Source of the DNA: JAWLCG01 sp041687295
GTDB lineage: Bacteria > Planctomycetota > Phycisphaerae > SM23-33 > FEN-1343
Direction: 5' to 3'
Assembly: GCA_041687295.1 (NCBI GenBank)
Contig: JAWLCG010000240.1
Span: 1 to 7,855, forward strand
Length of the DNA: 7,855 nucleotides
Translations under genes and position numbers: made by a program
Part shown: in pieces, positions 4,901-7,855 of the stretch
How the letters are laid out: every line of letters begins with the position of its first letter
Numbering within the stretch: the first letter of the stretch is position 1
Notes under the pieces: generated by a model
What the model was told of the DNA's origin: nothing
Seen by the model: only the letters and a program-made list of their open reading frames with translations
Database searches by the model: none

Positions 4901-7855
4901 ATGGCCCTCGCTCTCGCCCGCGTCGCGTCGATCGTGCTGGTCCTGGCCCTGCTGACGGGGCTGGCCCGCGCCCAGAGCTACTCCTGGCAGCAGCCCCACG
5001 CGAAGGTGCTGCCGACGGGCGATCTGGAGTGGGCGCCCGAGCCGTTCGCCTTTCGGGCCGGGCCGGTCGTGCGGTACATCGACTTCGACGCCGGCGACGA
5101 CGCGAACCCCGGCACGCGCACGCAGCCCTGGAAGCGCCACCCTTGGGACCCGGCCGCCACGGGCCAGGCCGCCGGCCACGAGGGGCCCACCACCTACGTC
5201 TTCCGCGGCGGGGTGACCTACCGCGGCGCGTTGCGGCCCGACGAGTCCGGCACGCCGGCCGAGCCCATCCGCCTGACGCGCGATCCGTCCTGGGGCGACG
5301 GCCCGGCCGTGCTGGCCGGCTCGGAGGTCGTGACGAATTGGCAGCGAGGCTCCGCGCACCCGGCCATGCCCGAGGGCGACCACGTGTGGCACGCCGATCT
5401 GGACTTTCTGCCCCGCTGCGTGTGGATGGTCGAGCCCGACGACACGGTCACCCGCATCGCCCTGGCCCGCACGCCCAACTGGACCGTCAGCGATCCCGAC
5501 GACGTCAAGAGCGAGTGGTGGCACTGGAAGAACCCAGGCCGGCACTTCGACAACTTTCTGACGCTCGAGAACGGCCAGAAGCTCCACCAGGCCTTCGACG
5601 CCGAGAACATCACCGGCGACCTGGACTACTACAAGGGGGCCGTCCTGTGGACCGAGTACGGCTGGGTGATGGGCACGCCGTACCCCACCCGCGTCGAGGC
5701 GGTCGACACGGCGACAGGCGCCCTGGCCTTCCGCGGCCAGTGGGGCGGGCCGTCAGACAAGATCGTTCGCTACTGCCGCTACTACCTCGAGGACAGGCCC
5801 CACTACCTCGATGCCCCCGGCGAGTTCTGGTTCGATCGCCGCGGCGGGGGCGGCCGGCTCTACCTCCGCCTGCCCGGCGACCGCGACCCCAACACCGTCC
5901 GCGTTGAGGCGGCGCGGCACCTGAACCTGCTCGACAGCCGGGGCATGAGCCACGTCCACCTCAGCGGCCTGACGTTCCGCTTCACCAACGTCTACTGGGA
6001 CCTGCCGGCCCTGCCGACGGTGAGCGAGGACGTCGACTCCGCCTGCATCCGCCTGCTGGGCAGCGGGCGGGACCTGCGGGTGGAGCACTGCCGCTTCGAG
6101 CACGTCCACCTGCCGGTGCGGTTCAAGGCCGTCGGGCCCGACGACGCCCTCGACGCCGTCGTGCTGGCCGACAACGATGTGCGCTACACCGACCACGGCG
6201 CCTTCAGCGTCGACGACGGCACGGTCTGGGGCGTCGTCCAGCCGCCGGTGGGGCGGCTCTACGACGTGCGGGTGATGCGCAACCGCCTGGCCGAGATCGG
6301 CCGGCGCCCCAACCGCTACGGGCAGGGCCATGCCCTCGTCGTTACCTACGCCCAGACGCTGGAGGTCGCCGGCAACATCCTCGACCGCTGCTACGGGGCG
6401 GGCATCTTCGTTTTCGGCGGCAAGCCCAGCGGCCTGCTGGCGGATCGGCCCCTCTCGCGGATGCTCATCCACCACAACCGCGTCGTCGACCCGATGCTCA
6501 ACACCAACGACTGGGGCGGCATCGAGACCTGGCAGGCCGGGCCCGCTTACGTCTTCAACAACATCTCGGGCAACCCCGGCGGCTACTGGAACTGGAAGCA
6601 CCGCATGCACGGCGACACCGTCGCCAACGCCCGCTTCGGCTTCGCCTACTACCTCGACGGGGCCTTCAAGAACTACCACTTCAACAACATCGCCTGGGGC
6701 CGGGACAACGACCCCTATGGCCCCAAGGGCAACGCGGCCGCCTTCCAGGAGATCCACAGCTACCAGAACACCTTCGCCAACAACACCGTCTACAACTTCG
6801 TCAAGGGCACCCGGCGCCAGAAGCCCGAGCCCGGGCGCGACAAGTTTCTGGGCAACATCTTCCAGGCCATCTCGCACAACGTCTTTCGTCATAGCGATAA
6901 GGAAGGCGTCGACGCCAACATCGCCGACGCCGGCCAGCAGGGCGACCACTTCGCCTACGCGACCAACGCCTACAGCCGAAACGTGTTCTACGACATCGCC
7001 GACATCTGGGGCACCTTCGAGGCCGAGGGCGGCGACTACCGCTCGCTGGAGGCCCTGGCCGAGGCGATGGCCCGCCGAGGAGGCCTGGCCACCGACGTCG
7101 GCGTGCAGGCCGAGCAGAGCCCGCTTCTCGACCCGGCCAACCACGACTTCCGCCCGGTGCCCGGCTCGGCCGCCATCGACGCGGGCGTGCGCATCTTCGT
7201 GCCCTGGGCGCTCTATGACGTGGTGGGCGAGTGGCACTTCACGCCCGCCGGCGACGAGCCCGCCCGCGTCCTGGACGAGCACTTCACCCTCACGCCGTAC
7301 CACGTCTACCGCGACGACTACGAGCATCGGCCGACCTACCCGCTGACCGGCGTGAACGTGACGGCCGACGACTACGTCGAGGGGCCCCTAGAGGACTGGA
7401 CGGCTGGGGCGCTGCAGCTCAACGGGCGCGACCGGTACCTCGTGCTGGCCGGCGCCGAGATCGATCGGCCCTTCGAGTACGATCGGCCGCTGAGGTACAA
7501 CGGGCCGACCGAGCCGGCCACCGTCGCGGGCCCCGACAAGCGCAGCCCCGAGATCTACGACTCGAATCTGCTGATCGAGGTCTACTTCCGCGCCGAGCCC
7601 GCCACCGCTGGCGTCCTGGTGGCCAAGATGCACGAGCCCGGCGGCTACGATCTGCGGATCGCCCCGGATGGCCGGGCGCAGTTCGCGGTGGCTGTGCCGG
7701 GTGGGGGCGGTGCGGTGACGGGTTCCCAGCCGATCAACGACGGACAGTGGCACCACGTGATCGCCGAGTTGGACCGCCAGGCCGGGACGCTGACGCTCTA
7801 CGTCGACGGCCGGCGCGACGCCCAGGCCCCGGGCCCTGGCCCCGACGTCTCGCTG
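4901..7855 (+). CDS. Secreted right-handed beta-helix protein with C-terminal LamG-like domain (3' end missing)
   Basis: The frame is open for 985 codons to the window edge; the stop is not seen. Residues 1-24 are a Sec signal peptide: MALALAR, hydrophobic core 8-19, and an ALA-type site ARA (22-24) before QS. Then come YIDFDAGDDANPGT (59-72), the usual opening of secreted beta-helix/lyase-like proteins, an N-terminal sandwich-like region, and YYLEDRPHYLDAPGEFWFD (294-312), a segment known from beta-helix glycosidase-type proteins such as GH141 relatives. The helix spans roughly 345-735, with LSGLTF (354-359), YGQGHALVV (473-481) and repeated N-N/H-N turns such as HHNRVVD and NNTVYNF. HDFRPVPGSAAIDAG (748-762) is the typical end-of-helix motif. 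From about 888 a LamG/concanavalin-like sandwich begins, with DGQWHHV (947-953) and LYVDG (966-970), cut by the window. It probably binds and perhaps cleaves a polysaccharide outside the cytoplasm; no catalytic residues can be assigned. It is separated from the LEPR-XLL gene by 250 bases and a palindrome, so it is probably transcribed separately. Confidence 0.9.
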   Translation, partial: MALALARVASIVLVLALLTGLARAQSYSWQQPHAKVLPTGDLEWAPEPFAFRAGPVVRYIDFDAGDDANPGTRTQPWKRHPWDPAATGQAAGHEGPTTYVFRGGVTYRGALRPDESGTPAEPIRLTRDPSWGDGPAVLAGSEVVTNWQRGSAHPAMPEGDHVWHADLDFLPRCVWMVEPDDTVTRIALARTPNWTVSDPDDVKSEWWHWKNPGRHFDNFLTLENGQKLHQAFDAENITGDLDYYKGAVLWTEYGWVMGTPYPTRVEAVDTATGALAFRGQWGGPSDKIVRYCRYYLEDRPHYLDAPGEFWFDRRGGGGRLYLRLPGDRDPNTVRVEAARHLNLLDSRGMSHVHLSGLTFRFTNVYWDLPALPTVSEDVDSACIRLLGSGRDLRVEHCRFEHVHLPVRFKAVGPDDALDAVVLADNDVRYTDHGAFSVDDGTVWGVVQPPVGRLYDVRVMRNRLAEIGRRPNRYGQGHALVVTYAQTLEVAGNILDRCYGAGIFVFGGKPSGLLADRPLSRMLIHHNRVVDPMLNTNDWGGIETWQAGPAYVFNNISGNPGGYWNWKHRMHGDTVANARFGFAYYLDGAFKNYHFNNIAWGRDNDPYGPKGNAAAFQEIHSYQNTFANNTVYNFVKGTRRQKPEPGRDKFLGNIFQAISHNVFRHSDKEGVDANIADAGQQGDHFAYATNAYSRNVFYDIADIWGTFEAEGGDYRSLEALAEAMARRGGLATDVGVQAEQSPLLDPANHDFRPVPGSAAIDAGVRIFVPWALYDVVGEWHFTPAGDEPARVLDEHFTLTPYHVYRDDYEHRPTYPLTGVNVTADDYVEGPLEDWTAGALQLNGRDRYLVLAGAEIDRPFEYDRPLRYNGPTEPATVAGPDKRSPEIYDSNLLIEVYFRAEPATAGVLVAKMHEPGGYDLRIAPDGRAQFAVAVPGGGGAVTGSQPINDGQWHHVIAELDRQAGTLTLYVDGRRDAQAPGPGPDVSL

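Noticed and set aside
4672..5907. Plus-strand open frame crossing the palindrome and the start of the beta-helix gene
   Set aside because: The product is Arg-rich and domainless, begins inside an inverted repeat, and is in a different frame from the supported gene at 4901.
5753..7327. Minus-strand open frame, and a plus-strand Thr/Ser/Arg-rich frame at 6330-7346
   Set aside because: Both are shadows of the beta-helix/LamG gene, which is continuously open in its own frame with a signal peptide, recognisable coils and a strong Shine-Dalgarno.
1..7855. CRISPR array, tRNA or rRNA genes, integrase, attachment sites, defence genes
   Set aside because: No regularly spaced direct repeats, no cloverleaf or rRNA-like stretch, and no nuclease, methylase or recombinase motifs were seen in the supported frames.

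Overview
This very GC-rich window most likely comes from a Planctomycetota bacterium, perhaps of the Phycisphaerae. The strongest evidence is a large secreted protein with an N-terminal LEPR-XLL motif (LEPRLLLTG), planctomycete-style Ig-like and C-terminal domains, and a type I dockerin pair of calcium loops. All genes I can support lie on the + strand. No RNA gene, CRISPR array, transposase or integrase is visible.

Layout. Bases 3-182 are the 3' end of a reading frame for a right-handed parallel beta-helix protein. Its last ~20 codons run into short palindromic DNA that does not look like beta-helix. Bases 139-233 hold three small hairpins, each bordered by GTAG (or CTAC on the other side), the architecture of REP/BIME elements. 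A good sigma70-like promoter (255-282) and a structured leader of about 150 nt follow. Bases 433-4650 encode a 1405-residue multidomain surface or extracellular protein: LEPR-XLL, PA14, a domain of unknown function with a possible metal site, Ig-like, discoidin-like, Ig-like, carbohydrate-binding-like sandwich, a planctomycete C-terminal domain, dockerin, and a Pro/Ala/Arg-rich tail. Five bases after its stop is a 106-bp near-perfect palindrome (4655-4760) built from two inverted hairpin units. After a 140-nt leader, bases 4901-7855 encode a Sec-exported beta-helix protein with a C-terminal LamG-like domain; it is open at the window edge.

Together the genes suggest an exported carbohydrate-handling or surface-binding locus: two beta-helix proteins of the kind that often act on acidic or sulfated polysaccharides, beside a large multi-sandwich protein that could bind glycans or other surface partners. 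No catalytic activity can be assigned from sequence alone. The two intact genes appear to use different export signals, and both intergenic regions (250 bases each) are largely occupied by palindromic repeats and leader sequence. The most interesting items are the REP/BIME-like elements, the unknown domain with its HDLMHRIENH motif, and the leader with competing pairings.
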